A stretch of DNA of 64,000 nucleotides from contig CP101033.1 of the NCBI GenBank assembly GCA_041319085.1, forward strand, positions 2,568,501 through 2,632,500, given 5' to 3'. Shown here piece after piece: positions 10,205 through 19,464 of the stretch. Positions within the stretch are counted from its first letter, which is position 1, and every line of letters starts with the position of its first letter. The position numbers were made by a program, and so were the translations under genes. The notes under the pieces were generated by a model that ran no database searches, had not been told where the DNA came from, and saw nothing but the letters and a program-made list of their open reading frames with translations. The DNA comes from Aeromonas veronii. Its GTDB lineage: Bacteria > Pseudomonadota > Gammaproteobacteria > Enterobacterales > Aeromonadaceae.

Positions 10205-11583
10205 CTATTGGTGCTCAAGAGACTGCGCCAGTTCGTAGCCTTCCAGGAGGGTCTGGAGTCGAAACCAGCCCTCCCATAATGCCGCTATTGAAGCCCGCCC
10301 CGTTCGTTTAGTGTCCTTCCAGCCCCCAGCTTGGCCAGGCTCCGGTACGCCCATCTCATATCCGGCACCTTGGTTGGCAACGGCGTTTTCTCTACCTTTC
10401 GCCAAAGCAGCTTCCACCCCGTCGGGCCTATCACCGTTTCGCAGCTTTGATTCTGTGCCGATGACTCCTCGTTGATAAACCTCAATTGCAACAGACGCAC
10501 CGCGATAAACGACAAGATGACGCACATCCGCTTCAGGTTATCCATGCTCTGCATCCTTAAGGTTTCTACCCGAGTGCCGGCACTCTTCCAGACCTTGTGA
10601 TAATCCTCGATAAGCCAGCGCCGCTCGTAATAGCCGATAACCTTGCGGGCCTGTGCATCGTCGGTCACGGCTTCACTAGTCAGCAGGTGCCACTCCAGCC
10701 GGTCAGAGGCATCGCCCTGCTCAATGCATCCCACGTAGTAGAGCGGGATATCCGGCTCGTTACGCTTGTTGGCCGGAGCCTTTAGGGTGACTTTGGTAAA
10801 CTTGATGTCGAGCACGGCCTCTCTGGCTTTTCTGCCGCCCCGCTGCGGTATTTTGACGACCTTGGTGCCGGCAGAGTGGCACTGCCGGGCATAGTCGTAG
10901 AGCTTGTGGTCATGCTCTTCGATACAGCGACTTTGCATCGAGCGCACCACAAAGCGTTGTTGGTTGCTCTGCTTGTAATGCAGATATTCGTAGATATCCG
11001 CTTCCCGGTCACAGACCGAGATAACGTTGGCCATCTGAGTGCCGAGACGGGCGGCAAAGGCCACGGATGCCTCCTCCCACTTGCGACTCTCTTTCTCCTT
11101 GTAAGGCCGGGTGGCATGCCGGTGGCTCTCTCCCCGCTTGCTGACATCACGGGTCCAGATACGCTGTGCAATCATGCCGACCACCTGCGATTTATGCGGA
11201 GCAAACAACAAGACGGAGTGAGCCAGCAGAGCGCGACTACTGCCTTGATTGGTGTGCCCCAGCTCATCATGGACGCTGGCATGGTTGAAGGTCAGGGCCG
11301 TGGTATCTTCCAGTGCCAGCAACAGGTCGTAGTCCCTGGCTAGGGCTGCGGTGGTGGCAAAGCCTGCATCAGCAATGGCATCGGCATTGACATGGTGGTT
11401 GCGAATAAAGCGATATGAGCCTTCCATGTCGGCGGGTGAGAGGGGAAGTTGTGACACGCAATCTCCGGGTTGTTGAGCAAGGGCGGTGGCGAGTTTGACG
11501 AGACGTTCAGTGCGTCTGGGGTCCTTGAGATTGGCATGGCCAAACTGGTCGAATGCCCATTGTTCGAGTTGGGTGAGATGCAT
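10205..11583 (-). pseudogene. IS50-type DDE transposase, frameshifted near the C-terminus
   Basis: About 459 aa if one base is restored. The first frame runs 11583 to 10285 (432 aa) and the C-terminal part (GWKDTKRTGRASIAALWEGW) continues in another frame to 10205. It resembles Tn5 transposase throughout: N-terminal DPRRTERLVKLA, catalytic Asp in ALEDTTAL, Asp in VCDREADIYEYL, and the YREK signature YERRWLIEDYHKVWK with the catalytic Glu. The break is at a run of five C (10323-10327 on the plus strand) where one more base would restore KLGGWKDTKRTG. It may be a real mutation or a base-call error. Confidence 0.88.
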
Positions 11584-11641
11584 ATTAGAGCCGTGATAAG
11601 GGATGGCAAAAGAGTCAGATCACGGAGAAGGGAAAAGGTTC

Positions 11642-11671
11642 AAAAAAATCCCCAAGCGATGCTTGGGGATT
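11642..11671 (-). terminator. terminator just inside the IS, upstream of the transposase
   Basis: On the minus strand an 11-bp perfect stem (AATCCCCAAGC / GCTTGGGGATT, three-base loop) runs into seven T. It lies between the right IS end and the transposase start. It would stop transcripts coming from pepB before they enter the transposase gene. Confidence 0.82.
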
Positions 11672-11687
11672 TGTGTATAAGAGACAG

Positions 11688-11695
11688 CCCGAAGG
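11688..11695. repeat. right target-site duplication of the IS
   Basis: CCCGAAGG directly after the right IS end, matching 10180-10187. Confidence 0.85.
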
Positions 11696-11708
11696 TGCCT
11701 TGTCTCGC

Positions 11709-12992
11709 CTATTTGGCTTCCGCCAGCAGGGCCCGCGCTATGGTGCGCATCCCCAGGGTATTGGCCCCCGGCGCCCAGAGAGCATCGCCGTTATCACTGA
11801 AGCAGGCCGCCAGATCAATATGCAGCCAGCCCATCCCTTCGTTGGCAACGAAACGGGAGAGGAAGCCCGCCGCGTTGGAGGCGCCACCCGGCCCGCCCCC
11901 CTTCACCGGACGGCTGTTGGCCGTGTCGGCGTAATGGGAGGGGCACTGCTGGCGGTGCCAAGGCTCCAGCGGCAGCGGCCAGGCCGGCTCCTGCTCTGCA
12001 TCGGCATAGGTCATGGCCCGGCTCACCAACCCCTTGTCGAGGCCAAACAGGGCATTGTAGCGCCCACCCAGCGCCATCACGGCGGCGCCGGTCAGGGTCG
12101 CAGCGTCGATGATCAGCGGTGCGCCGGACTCGCTCGCCAATTGCAAGCCATCGGCCAGCACCAGCCGCCCCTCGGCGTCGGTATTCACAATCTCGACCGT
12201 GGTGCCGTTCTTGTAAGTGAGGATGTCGCCCAGCTTATAGGCGTGGCCGGAGACCAGGTTCTCGGCGCAGCAGAGGATCAGCTTCACTCGCTTGTCGAGC
12301 CCGCGCAGCATGGCCAGCGCCAGCGCACCGGTGACAATCGCCGCGCCCCCCATGTCGCACTTCATGGTGAGCATCCCCTCGGAGCTCTTCATGGAGTAGC
12401 CGCCGGAGTCAAAGGTGATCCCCTTGCCCACCAGCGCTGCCGCTACCGGCGCCTTGGGGTCACGCCCCGGGTTGAAGTCGAGCTCCAGCAATACCGGTTC
12501 GCGCGCACTGCCGCGGCCCACCTGATAGAGGCCGACCCAGCCCGCCTGTTGCAGCGCTTCGCCTTTCAAAATGCGATGACTCACCTTGTCCGGTGCCAGC
12601 TCGGTAATAAAGGAGGCCGCTTCCACCGCCAGCTCCAGCGGGCCCAACTGCTCCGGGGTAGCATTGGTCATCTCGCGCACCCAGCGGCCACAGAGCCAAC
12701 GCGCTTCCAGCTCCTCTCTGTCCTCTTCCGAGGACATGGCCCACTGCAGTTGCACCTCAGCCTTGGGGGTTTGCAGACCTTGGGCAAAGGCCCACTGTTG
12801 CTCACGCTCCCAATGGCCAGCCAGGGTCACTTTCTGGATCCCCTGCTGGCAGAGGCGACGGGCCGCCTGCTGGATATCGAGCAGCGGATTGGTCGTCACC
12901 AGATGGATCACCATGCCGTCGGCGCGGTGAGAGAGCAGCGCCCCCTCCCCCCACTCGGCAGGTGCAAATTCACGACTCAGCCAGACATTCAT
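11709..12992 (-). CDS. pepB: PepB-type leucyl aminopeptidase (M17), second tandem copy
   Basis: A 427-aa M17 metallo-aminopeptidase. The active-site block VGKGITFDSGGYSMKS, the MKCDMGGAA segment and the family signature NTDAEGRLVLADG are all present, so the two-metal site looks intact. It overlaps the preceding paralogue by four bases (ATGA), so the two are translated together. Similarity to that paralogue is high in the C-terminal catalytic half and lower in the N-terminal third. The length matches E. coli PepB (427 aa). Its downstream terminator was split by the IS insertion. Confidence 0.93.
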   Translation of the reverse strand: MNVWLSREFAPAEWGEGALLSHRADGMVIHLVTTNPLLDIQQAARRLCQQGIQKVTLAGHWEREQQWAFAQGLQTPKAEVQLQWAMSSEEDREELEARWLCGRWVREMTNATPEQLGPLELAVEAASFITELAPDKVSHRILKGEALQQAGWVGLYQVGRGSAREPVLLELDFNPGRDPKAPVAAALVGKGITFDSGGYSMKSSEGMLTMKCDMGGAAIVTGALALAMLRGLDKRVKLILCCAENLVSGHAYKLGDILTYKNGTTVEIVNTDAEGRLVLADGLQLASESGAPLIIDAATLTGAAVMALGGRYNALFGLDKGLVSRAMTYADAEQEPAWPLPLEPWHRQQCPSHYADTANSRPVKGGGPGGASNAAGFLSRFVANEGMGWLHIDLAACFSDNGDALWAPGANTLGMRTIARALLAEAK

Positions 12993-14293
12993 GCGGTCAC
13001 CTCCTGCAGCCAGCGCGCGATTGTGCGCAGGCCGTGACCCTTGGCACCGGTCGCCCAGAGATCGTTGCCCGATTTCTGATAGGAGGCCGCCAAGTCCAGG
13101 TGCACCCAGCCCTTGCCCTCATCGCGCACGAAGCGGGAGAGGAACGCAGCAGCCGTGGTGGCACCGGCCGTGCCTTCGGCTGAGGCGACGTTGCCCAGAT
13201 CGGCAAAGGCCGAGGTGAGCTGGCTGGCATGCCAGGGCTCCAGCGGTAGCGCCCACGCCTGCTCGTTTTCCACCTTGGCGGCGGCCAGCGCACGCAGCTG
13301 TTCGGTCTCATCGAGGGCAAACACCGCATTGTAATCACGCCCCAGCGCCATCTTGGCGGCGCCGGTCAGGGTGGCAGCGTCAAGGATATAAGTCGCGCCG
13401 CTGTCGGAGGCCGCCATCAGGCCATCGGCCAGTACCAGACGCCCTTCCGCATCGGTATTCTGGATCTCGACCGAGATACCGTTTTTATAGGTAAGGATGT
13501 CGCCCAGCTTGAAGGCGTGGCCGGAGACCAGATTCTCGGCGCAGCAGAGAATGAGCTTCACCCGCTGGTTCAAACCGCGGCTGATAGCCAGCGCCAGCGC
13601 GCCAGTCACCATGGCGGCGCCGCCCATATCGGACTTCATCGGTAGCATGTTGTCAGAGGACTTCATGGAGTAGCCACCAGAATCAAAAGTGATCCCCTTG
13701 CCCACCAGCGCCGCCACCACGGGCGCATTGCGATCACCCGTCGGGTTGTAGTCGAGCTCCAGCAGCACAGGCTCGCGCTCGCTGCCACGGCCAACCGACC
13801 AGATCCCGATATGGCCGGACTCGCGCAGCGCTTCACCGGCGGTGATGCGGGCAGTGACCTGATCCCCGGCGATACCACGAATGAGCAACAGGGCCGATTC
13901 CGCCAGACTCATGGGGTAGATCTCTTCCGGACAGCCATTGGTGATGTCACGTACCCAGCGAGCCGCCTTGAGCAGCGCATCCAGTTCACGGGCATCCGCG
14001 TCGCTCTGCTGGCCGAAATCCAGTTCACGCGATCCCTTGGCGGCGTAGAACCCCTGGGCGAACGCATAGCGCCGCTCCAGATCCCACCCCTCACCGGCCA
14101 GCGTCACCCGCTTGATCCCGCTCGATTCGAGGCGACGGGCGGCGCGCTGAACGGTGCGCAGAGCATCCTTCTCCTGACCGGCGGCACCGAGATGGATCAG
14201 TGCCTCGTCGCCATTGAAACTGAGCTGGGCGCCCTCGCCCCAATGGGCGGCCGCAGCCTGGGTGGATAACGCTACCTTCATCATGTCAGCCAT
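12989..14293 (-). CDS. pepB: PepB-type leucyl aminopeptidase (M17), first tandem copy
   Basis: A 434-aa M17 aminopeptidase with an intact active site (VGKGITFDSGGYSMKSS, MKSDMGGAA, NTDAEGRLVLADG). PepB is a broad-specificity exopeptidase that finishes intracellular peptide degradation. The ATG at 14293 has GGAAG eight bases upstream; the longer open frame to 14332 lacks one. In E. coli a single pepB follows the isc operon, so two in a row points to duplication. A terminator at 14378-14410 separates it from fdx. Confidence 0.93.
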   Translation of the reverse strand: MADMMKVALSTQAAAAHWGEGAQLSFNGDEALIHLGAAGQEKDALRTVQRAARRLESSGIKRVTLAGEGWDLERRYAFAQGFYAAKGSRELDFGQQSDADARELDALLKAARWVRDITNGCPEEIYPMSLAESALLLIRGIAGDQVTARITAGEALRESGHIGIWSVGRGSEREPVLLELDYNPTGDRNAPVVAALVGKGITFDSGGYSMKSSDNMLPMKSDMGGAAMVTGALALAISRGLNQRVKLILCCAENLVSGHAFKLGDILTYKNGISVEIQNTDAEGRLVLADGLMAASDSGATYILDAATLTGAAKMALGRDYNAVFALDETEQLRALAAAKVENEQAWALPLEPWHASQLTSAFADLGNVASAEGTAGATTAAAFLSRFVRDEGKGWVHLDLAASYQKSGNDLWATGAKGHGLRTIARWLQEVTA

Positions 14294-14377
14294 CGTGTTT
14301 GCTTCCTTTTTACTGGCACTATGTATAAGCACTCTTTATGGGAAAGAGCTTATTGGCAAAGAGAGAATAACGAATAC

Positions 14378-14410
14378 AAAAAAGGCCGTGCCCCCAAGGG
14401 TCACGGCCTT
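14378..14410 (-). terminator. rho-independent terminator of the isc operon
   Basis: On the minus strand AAGGCCGTG / CACGGCCTT closes an 11-base loop and is followed by TTTTTT. It lies downstream of fdx and upstream of the pepB pair. Confidence 0.85.
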
Positions 14411-14466
14411 CCACCATATCACTGAAGCACCACAGGATGCTGCACGTGCAATTCACTCATGTGTAA

Positions 14467-14805
14467 TTAATGGCGTTCAGAGGCAAGGTTCAGGGTGTAC
14501 TTGGGCAGTTCCACCACCAGATCCTCGTCCGCCAGTTTAGCCTGGCAGCTGAGGCGCGATTCCGGCTCCAGCCCCCACGCCTTGTCCAGCATGTCGTCTT
14601 CCAGCTCGTCACTTGGCTCGAGAGAGTCAAAGCCTTCGCGCACCACGCAGTGACAGGTAGTGCAGGCACAGGATTTCTCGCAGGCGTGCTCGATTTCAAT
14701 ACCGTTGCGCAGCGCCACATCCAGAATGGTCTCGCCGCTTTGCCCCTCGAGGGCTGCGCCATCCGGACAGAGTACGGGATGAGGAAGAATGATCAGTTTT
14801 GGCAT
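14467..14805 (-). CDS. fdx: [2Fe-2S] ferredoxin of the ISC system
   Basis: A 112-aa adrenodoxin-type ferredoxin that supplies electrons for Fe-S cluster assembly on IscU. The cysteine pattern [10 protein letters not shown] plus the downstream ESRLSCQ gives the four cluster ligands. The length matches E. coli Fdx (111 aa). It starts one base after the hscA stop and is the last gene of the isc run. No iscX follows it, unlike in E. coli. Confidence 0.96.
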   Translation of the reverse strand: MPKLIILPHPVLCPDGAALEGQSGETILDVALRNGIEIEHACEKSCACTTCHCVVREGFDSLEPSDELEDDMLDKAWGLEPESRLSCQAKLADEDLVVELPKYTLNLASERH

Positions 14806-14806
14806 A

Positions 14807-16654
14807 TTACACCTTGTTGACGTTTTGTCCGGTCAGCACCTTGCGGATGGAGGCATCCATCCGGCGGGCTGCAAACTCGCCACTGACAGCATCTGCCGCC
14901 TCAATGGCTTCTTTGATTTGATGGGTTGTGCCGCTGCTGCGCATGGTCAGCAGATGGGCGATGGCGGCATCAATCTCGGCACGCTCGGCAGCATTCAGCA
15001 GGGCATCGCCATCGGCGGCCAGCGCCGCATTAAGACTCTCGACCACCCGGTCAGCTTCAACTTGCTGCTCGGCCAGCATGCGGGCATCCATATCCTGCTG
15101 GGCGTTCTCGATGGAGGCGCTTAGCATGCTGAGGATATCCTGCTCCGCCAGTCCGTAGGAGGGCTTGACCTGGATCTCGGACTGCACGCCGGAGGATTTC
15201 TCCATGGCGCTGACCGAGAGCAGCCCATCCGCATCCACCTGGAAGGTGACGCGAATATGGGCGGCACCGGCGGCCATCGGCGGAATGCCGGTCAGGGTAA
15301 AGCGGGCCAGGGAGCGGCAATCAGCGACCAGCTCGCGCTCACCCTGCACCACATGGATCGCCATGGCAGTCTGACCATCCTTGAAGGTGGTGAACTCCTG
15401 GGCGCGGGCCACCGGAATGGTGGTGTTGCGCGGGATCACCTTCTCGGCGAGGCCACCCATGGTCTCTAGACCCAGTGATAGCGGGATAACGTCCAGCAGC
15501 AGCATCTCGGCATCGGGCTTGTTGCCCACCAGAATATCGGCCTGGATGGCGGCGCCAATGGCAACCACCTTGTCCGGATCGATACTGGTCAGCGGCGTAC
15601 GCTGGAAGAACTCGCCCACCAGTTCGCGCACCAGCGGCACCCGGGTTGAGCCACCGACCATCACCACTTCCAGCACGTCCACCTGCTCGAGACCGGCATC
15701 GCGCAGGGCGCGGCGGCAGGCTAGCAAGGTCCGTTTCACCAGCGGGGTGATGAGCTCATCAAACTGGCTGCGGCTCACGGATCCCTGCCAGCCCGCAAAG
15801 GTGCAAGCCACCTGCTCGGCATCGGTCAGACCGTGTTTGACGGCAGCGGCCACATCCAGCAGCTCGCGCTGCAGATGGGCATCCAGCTCGCCAGTCAAAC
15901 CGGCTTGTTCCGTGATCCAGTCCGCCAGCAGGTGATCGAAGTCATCGCCACCGAGGGCCGAATCACCGCCGGTCGCCATCACTTCAAAGACGCCGCGATG
16001 CAGACGCAGGATGGAGATATCGAAGGTACCCCCCCCCAGATCGTAAACCGCAATCACCCCTTCCTGACCGGAGTCGAGGCCATAGGCAATCGCGGCCGCA
16101 GTCGGCTCATTGAGCAGCCGCAGCACGTGCAGACCGGCCAGACGGGCCGCATCTTTGGTGCCCTGACGCTGGGCATCATCGAAATAGGCGGGCACGGTAA
16201 TGACCACGCCGTCGAGATCGCCACCCAGCGAGGCGGCACCACGCTCGGCCAGCTTTTTGAGAATTTCGGCCGAGACCTGTACCGGATTGACCAGCCCCTG
16301 ACGGGTTTGCAGTTGCGGCATGCCATTGTCGGCGGCAACAAACTGGTAAGGCTGCTTGCGGGTATCGATATCGGCCAGCGCCTTGCCCATCATCCGTTTG
16401 ACCGAGACGATGGTGTTGTGCGGATCGAGTGCCGCTTCGCGTTTGGCATCAATCCCGACTCGAATGGTGTCGCTTTGATAGTGCACCACTGACGGGAGCA
16501 GGTCGCGCCCTTGCTCATCGCAAAGGGTATCTGCGTGACCGCTGCGAACCGCAGCGACGAGAGAGTTGGTGGTGCCGAGATCGATGCCGACGGCACGTTT
16601 GTGCTGATGAGGAACAGCGCTCTGGCCGGGCTCGGCGATTTGCAGTAATGCCAT
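14807..16654 (-). CDS. hscA: Fe-S assembly chaperone HscA (Hsp70)
   Basis: A 615-aa Hsp70 paralogue specialised for IscU. The ATPase signatures [31 protein letters not shown] and [14 protein letters not shown] are visible, followed by a substrate-binding domain and helical lid. It releases the cluster from IscU in partnership with the J-protein HscB. The ATG at 16654 gives the family length (E. coli 616 aa); the frame is open further upstream. It lies 28 bases after hscB. Confidence 0.97.
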   Translation of the reverse strand: MALLQIAEPGQSAVPHQHKRAVGIDLGTTNSLVAAVRSGHADTLCDEQGRDLLPSVVHYQSDTIRVGIDAKREAALDPHNTIVSVKRMMGKALADIDTRKQPYQFVAADNGMPQLQTRQGLVNPVQVSAEILKKLAERGAASLGGDLDGVVITVPAYFDDAQRQGTKDAARLAGLHVLRLLNEPTAAAIAYGLDSGQEGVIAVYDLGGGTFDISILRLHRGVFEVMATGGDSALGGDDFDHLLADWITEQAGLTGELDAHLQRELLDVAAAVKHGLTDAEQVACTFAGWQGSVSRSQFDELITPLVKRTLLACRRALRDAGLEQVDVLEVVMVGGSTRVPLVRELVGEFFQRTPLTSIDPDKVVAIGAAIQADILVGNKPDAEMLLLDVIPLSLGLETMGGLAEKVIPRNTTIPVARAQEFTTFKDGQTAMAIHVVQGERELVADCRSLARFTLTGIPPMAAGAAHIRVTFQVDADGLLSVSAMEKSSGVQSEIQVKPSYGLAEQDILSMLSASIENAQQDMDARMLAEQQVEADRVVESLNAALAADGDALLNAAERAEIDAAIAHLLTMRSSGTTHQIKEAIEAADAVSGEFAARRMDASIRKVLTGQNVNKV

Positions 16655-16682
16655 GGGTAATGAAACTTCCAGCGTTAAAGGA

Positions 16683-17201
16683 TCAAGACTCGAGAAGCGA
16701 GTCTTCGAATCGTTCCAGCTCTTCGAGGAGCTTGTCGACAAACTTGAGTTTGCGAACGCAATCAGCGGCAACGAGATCTCTGCCGGCGGCAAGAGATTCG
16801 GTCAGCTGCTGCATCAACATCTGGTGATCATGCCTGATCTCGCTGCGAAAATCCTTGATGGCGCGCTCAGGGTCGGCGTCATCTTTCAGAGCGGCCAGAC
16901 GCTCGCGCCACTCCAGCTGCTGCATCAGAAACGCGGTATCTTGCAGGGTCTGCTGTTCACCACGGATATCTGTGCCACGCAGGGAGAGCAGATATTCGGC
17001 GCGGCGCAGCGGCGCCTTGAGAGTGGTGAATGCTTCGTTGATCTGGGCGGCACGTTGCACCGCAGCCAGCTGCTCCCGTTCGGGGGCGGTGGCAAAACGA
17101 TCAGGATGGAATTGGGTTTGCAGCTGGCGGTAGGTATCAGCCAACTGACGGGTATCGAGCTCGAAGCCTTCAACCAGCCCAAACAGCTCGAAATGATTCA
17201 T
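16683..17201 (-). CDS. hscB: Fe-S assembly co-chaperone HscB
   Basis: A 172-aa J-protein. The N-terminal J domain carries the HPD motif in [11 protein letters not shown], and a C-terminal helical bundle binds IscU. It delivers IscU to HscA and stimulates its ATPase. GAGG lies just before the ATG. The gap to iscA is unusually long (236 bp) and holds decayed copies of the iscA end. Confidence 0.96.
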   Translation of the reverse strand: MNHFELFGLVEGFELDTRQLADTYRQLQTQFHPDRFATAPEREQLAAVQRAAQINEAFTTLKAPLRRAEYLLSLRGTDIRGEQQTLQDTAFLMQQLEWRERLAALKDDADPERAIKDFRSEIRHDHQMLMQQLTESLAAGRDLVAADCVRKLKFVDKLLEELERFEDSLLES

Positions 17202-17218
17202 GCAAACCTCTTGGAAAC

Positions 17219-17437
17219 GTTCGCCACAACCTCACTCGCACCTGGCAAATGAGACGTGGTTGAACGGGTCATGGGCGACCCGTTCAACCACAGACGAAGG
17301 ATCATTGACGTCAAACAGCTCAGACACTGAAGCTTTCGCCGCAACCCCACTCGCCTTTGGCGCATGAGAAGGTATTGTTGAACTACGCATATCTGACCCG
17401 TTCAACAACAGACGAAAGATCATTCACGTCAAACATC
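17219..17437 (-). repeat. two decayed duplications of the iscA 3' end, with hairpins
   Basis: The last codons of iscA and about 50 bases of 3' sequence recur downstream. The nearest copy (about 17277-17394, offset 118 bases) still reads [13 protein letters not shown] and a stop, with Cys replaced by Trp. A further copy (about 17219-17265) reads CE-stop-GCGERF. Each copy carries a hairpin built from GTTGAAC/GTTCAAC. The outer one (17257-17290) is a perfect 14-bp stem with a six-base loop. The inner one (17374-17407) has a 9-bp stem. Confidence 0.85.
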
Positions 17438-17761
17438 TCAGACACTAAAGCTTTCGCCGCAACCACACTCGCCTTTGGCGTTGGGGTTGTTGAACTGGAA
17501 GCCCTCGTTGAGGCCCTCCTTGACGAAATCCAGCTCGGTGCCATCCAGATGGATCAGGCTCTTGGCATCGACAATAATCTTGACGCCCTGCTGCTCGAAC
17601 ACCTGATCTTCATCAGTCAGTTCATCAACGAACTCAAGCACGTAGGCCAGACCGGAGCAGCCGGTGGTCTTGACGCCGAGGCGCAGGCCAATGCCCTTGC
17701 CCCGGTTAGCCAGAAAAGAGGAAACCCGTGCCGCGGCGGCACCTGTCATGGTAATAGCCAT
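17438..17761 (-). CDS. iscA: iron-sulfur carrier IscA
   Basis: A 107-aa A-type carrier. Conserved cysteines are in TTGCSGLAY (about residue 35) and the C-terminal CGCGESFSV. It accepts clusters or iron from the scaffold and passes them to apoproteins, particularly for [4Fe-4S] maturation. It follows iscU by 15 bases. Confidence 0.97.
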   Translation of the reverse strand: MAITMTGAAAARVSSFLANRGKGIGLRLGVKTTGCSGLAYVLEFVDELTDEDQVFEQQGVKIIVDAKSLIHLDGTELDFVKEGLNEGFQFNNPNAKGECGCGESFSV

Positions 17762-17776
17762 ACTGCTCTCCGGCGC

Positions 17777-18160
17777 TTAGAGACCTTTCTTCTGCTTGTA
17801 ATCGGCGATGGCGGCCTTGATGGCGTCCTCGGCCAGAATGGAGCAGTGGATCTTCACCGGTGGCAGGGCCAGCTCTTCGGCGATATCGGTGTTCTTGATG
17901 CCAGCCGCTTCGTCCAGCGTCTTGCCTTTGACCCATTCGGTCACCAGGGAGCTGGAGGCGATGGCAGAGCCGCAGCCGTAAGTCTTGAACTTGGCATCTT
18001 CGATGATGCCTTCTTCGCTGATCTTCAGTTGCAGCTTCATCACGTCGCCACAGGCGGGCGCACCGACCATGCCGGTCGCGATGCTGGGATCATTCTTGTC
18101 GAAACCACCGACGTTGCGAGGATTCTCGTAGTGGTCGATTACTTTTTCACTGTAAGCCAT
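17777..18160 (-). CDS. iscU: Fe-S cluster scaffold IscU
   Basis: A 127-aa scaffold protein on which [2Fe-2S] clusters form. The three ligand cysteines lie in PACGDVMKL, YGCGSAIA and KIHCSIL, and the HscA recognition motif LPPVK is present. The length matches E. coli IscU (128 aa). It lies between iscS and iscA as expected. Confidence 0.98.
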   Translation of the reverse strand: MAYSEKVIDHYENPRNVGGFDKNDPSIATGMVGAPACGDVMKLQLKISEEGIIEDAKFKTYGCGSAIASSSLVTEWVKGKTLDEAAGIKNTDIAEELALPPVKIHCSILAEDAIKAAIADYKQKKGL

Positions 18161-18196
18161 ATCTTACTCCTGCTAATTCTGTTGCTCACTGACGGA

Positions 18197-19411
18197 TCAG
18201 TGATGTGCCCATTCGACCGTGTTCAGATCGACACCATCCTTGTACATGTCCCACAGCGGAGACATTTCGCGCAAACGGCCGATGGAATCACGGATCAGCT
18301 TGATCGCGTAGTCGATCTCTTCCTCGGTGGTAAAGCGACCGATGCTAAAACGGATGGAACTGTGTGCCAGCTCGTCGTTCAGGCCCAGTGCGCGCAGCAC
18401 ATAGGAGGGTTCCAGGCTGGCGGAGGTACAGGCCGAACCGGAAGAGACAGCCAAATCTTTCAACGCCATGATGAGGGATTCCCCTTCCACATAGGCAAAG
18501 CTGACGTTGAGGTTGCCGGATACGCGATGCTCAAGATCACCGTTGAGGTAAACGGCTTCGATATCTTTCAGGCCATCCCACAGACGCTGACGCAATGCCA
18601 TGACACGCTCGCCTTCACTGACCATCTCTTCCTTGGCGATACGGAAGGCTTCACCCATACCAACGATCTGGTGGGTGGGCAGAGTACCGGAACGCATGCC
18701 GCGCTCGTGACCACCACCGTGCATCTGGGCTTCGATACGCACGCGCGGCTTGCGACGCACGTACAGCGCGCCGATCCCTTTCGGACCATAAATTTTGTGG
18801 GCGGAAAGAGAGAGCAGGTCGATCTTCATCGCTTCGACGTCGATCTCTATCTTGCCAACGCTCTGGGCGGCATCCACGTGCAGCAGGATCTTGCGGGAGC
18901 GGCACAGTTCGCCCAGCCCCTTGATATCCTGGATCACACCAATTTCGTTGTTCACATGCATCAGGCTCACCAGAATGGTGTCATCACGCATGGCATTCTC
19001 GATCATCTCGAGGGTGAACAGACCGTTGGGCATCGGCTCTAGGTAGGTCACTTCGAACCCTTCACGCTCCAGCTGACGGCAGGTATCAAGTACCGCCTTG
19101 TGCTCGGTCTTGGAGGTGATGAGGTGCTTGCCCTTGCTGGCATAGAAGTGGGCAACACCCTTGATGGCAAGGTTATTGGATTCGGTCGCACCGGAGGTGA
19201 AGACGATCTCGCGGGGATCGGCACCAATCAGCTCTGCCACTTGATTACGGGCCAGATCCACCGCCTCTTCGGCCTGCCAGCCAAAGCGGTGAGAACGGGA
19301 GGCCGGATTGCCGAACAGGCCATCCATGGTGAGACACTGCATCATTTTTTCTGCGACACGCGGGTCCACCGGACAGGTTGCCGAATAATCAAGGTAAATA
19401 GGCAGTTTCAT
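18197..19411 (-). CDS. iscS: cysteine desulfurase IscS
   Basis: A 404-aa PLP enzyme that takes sulfur from cysteine as a persulfide for Fe-S clusters, thiolated tRNAs and other pathways. The PLP lysine is in [12 protein letters not shown] and the catalytic cysteine is in [14 protein letters not shown]. The ATG at 19411 gives [12 protein letters not shown], the same N-terminus and length as E. coli IscS, with GGAG upstream. The frame is open 51 bases further. Confidence 0.98.
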   Translation of the reverse strand: MKLPIYLDYSATCPVDPRVAEKMMQCLTMDGLFGNPASRSHRFGWQAEEAVDLARNQVAELIGADPREIVFTSGATESNNLAIKGVAHFYASKGKHLITSKTEHKAVLDTCRQLEREGFEVTYLEPMPNGLFTLEMIENAMRDDTILVSLMHVNNEIGVIQDIKGLGELCRSRKILLHVDAAQSVGKIEIDVEAMKIDLLSLSAHKIYGPKGIGALYVRRKPRVRIEAQMHGGGHERGMRSGTLPTHQIVGMGEAFRIAKEEMVSEGERVMALRQRLWDGLKDIEAVYLNGDLEHRVSGNLNVSFAYVEGESLIMALKDLAVSSGSACTSASLEPSYVLRALGLNDELAHSSIRFSIGRFTTEEEIDYAIKLIRDSIGRLREMSPLWDMYKDGVDLNTVEWAHH

Positions 19412-19464
19412 GTTTTTCTCCGTCACAGTCCGGGTCATACAGAATCCCGCTGTGGAAAGCACGT

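Larger units (their letters stand above)
10188..11687 (-). mobile_element. IS50-like insertion sequence (IS4 family), 1500 bp
   Basis: The ends are CTGTCTCTTGATCACAA (left) and, on the other strand, CTGTCTCTTATACACAA (right). They resemble the inside and outside ends of Tn5's IS50. The right end, upstream of the transposase, carries the DnaA-box-like TTATACACA, and the left end carries a Dam site GATC, the same division as in IS50. An 8-bp direct repeat flanks the element. It holds one transposase gene with a frameshift. It sits in what was the terminator downstream of pepB. Confidence 0.93.

Noticed and set aside
10188..11687. Programmed -1 frameshifting in the transposase
   Set aside because: A slip on GGGGG is possible, but IS50-type transposases are single-frame proteins and the shift point lies near the C-terminus, so mutation or sequencing error is simpler.
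17232..17423. 63-codon minus-strand frame between iscA and hscB
   Set aside because: It runs across the decayed iscA tails in a different frame from iscA; explained by the repeats.
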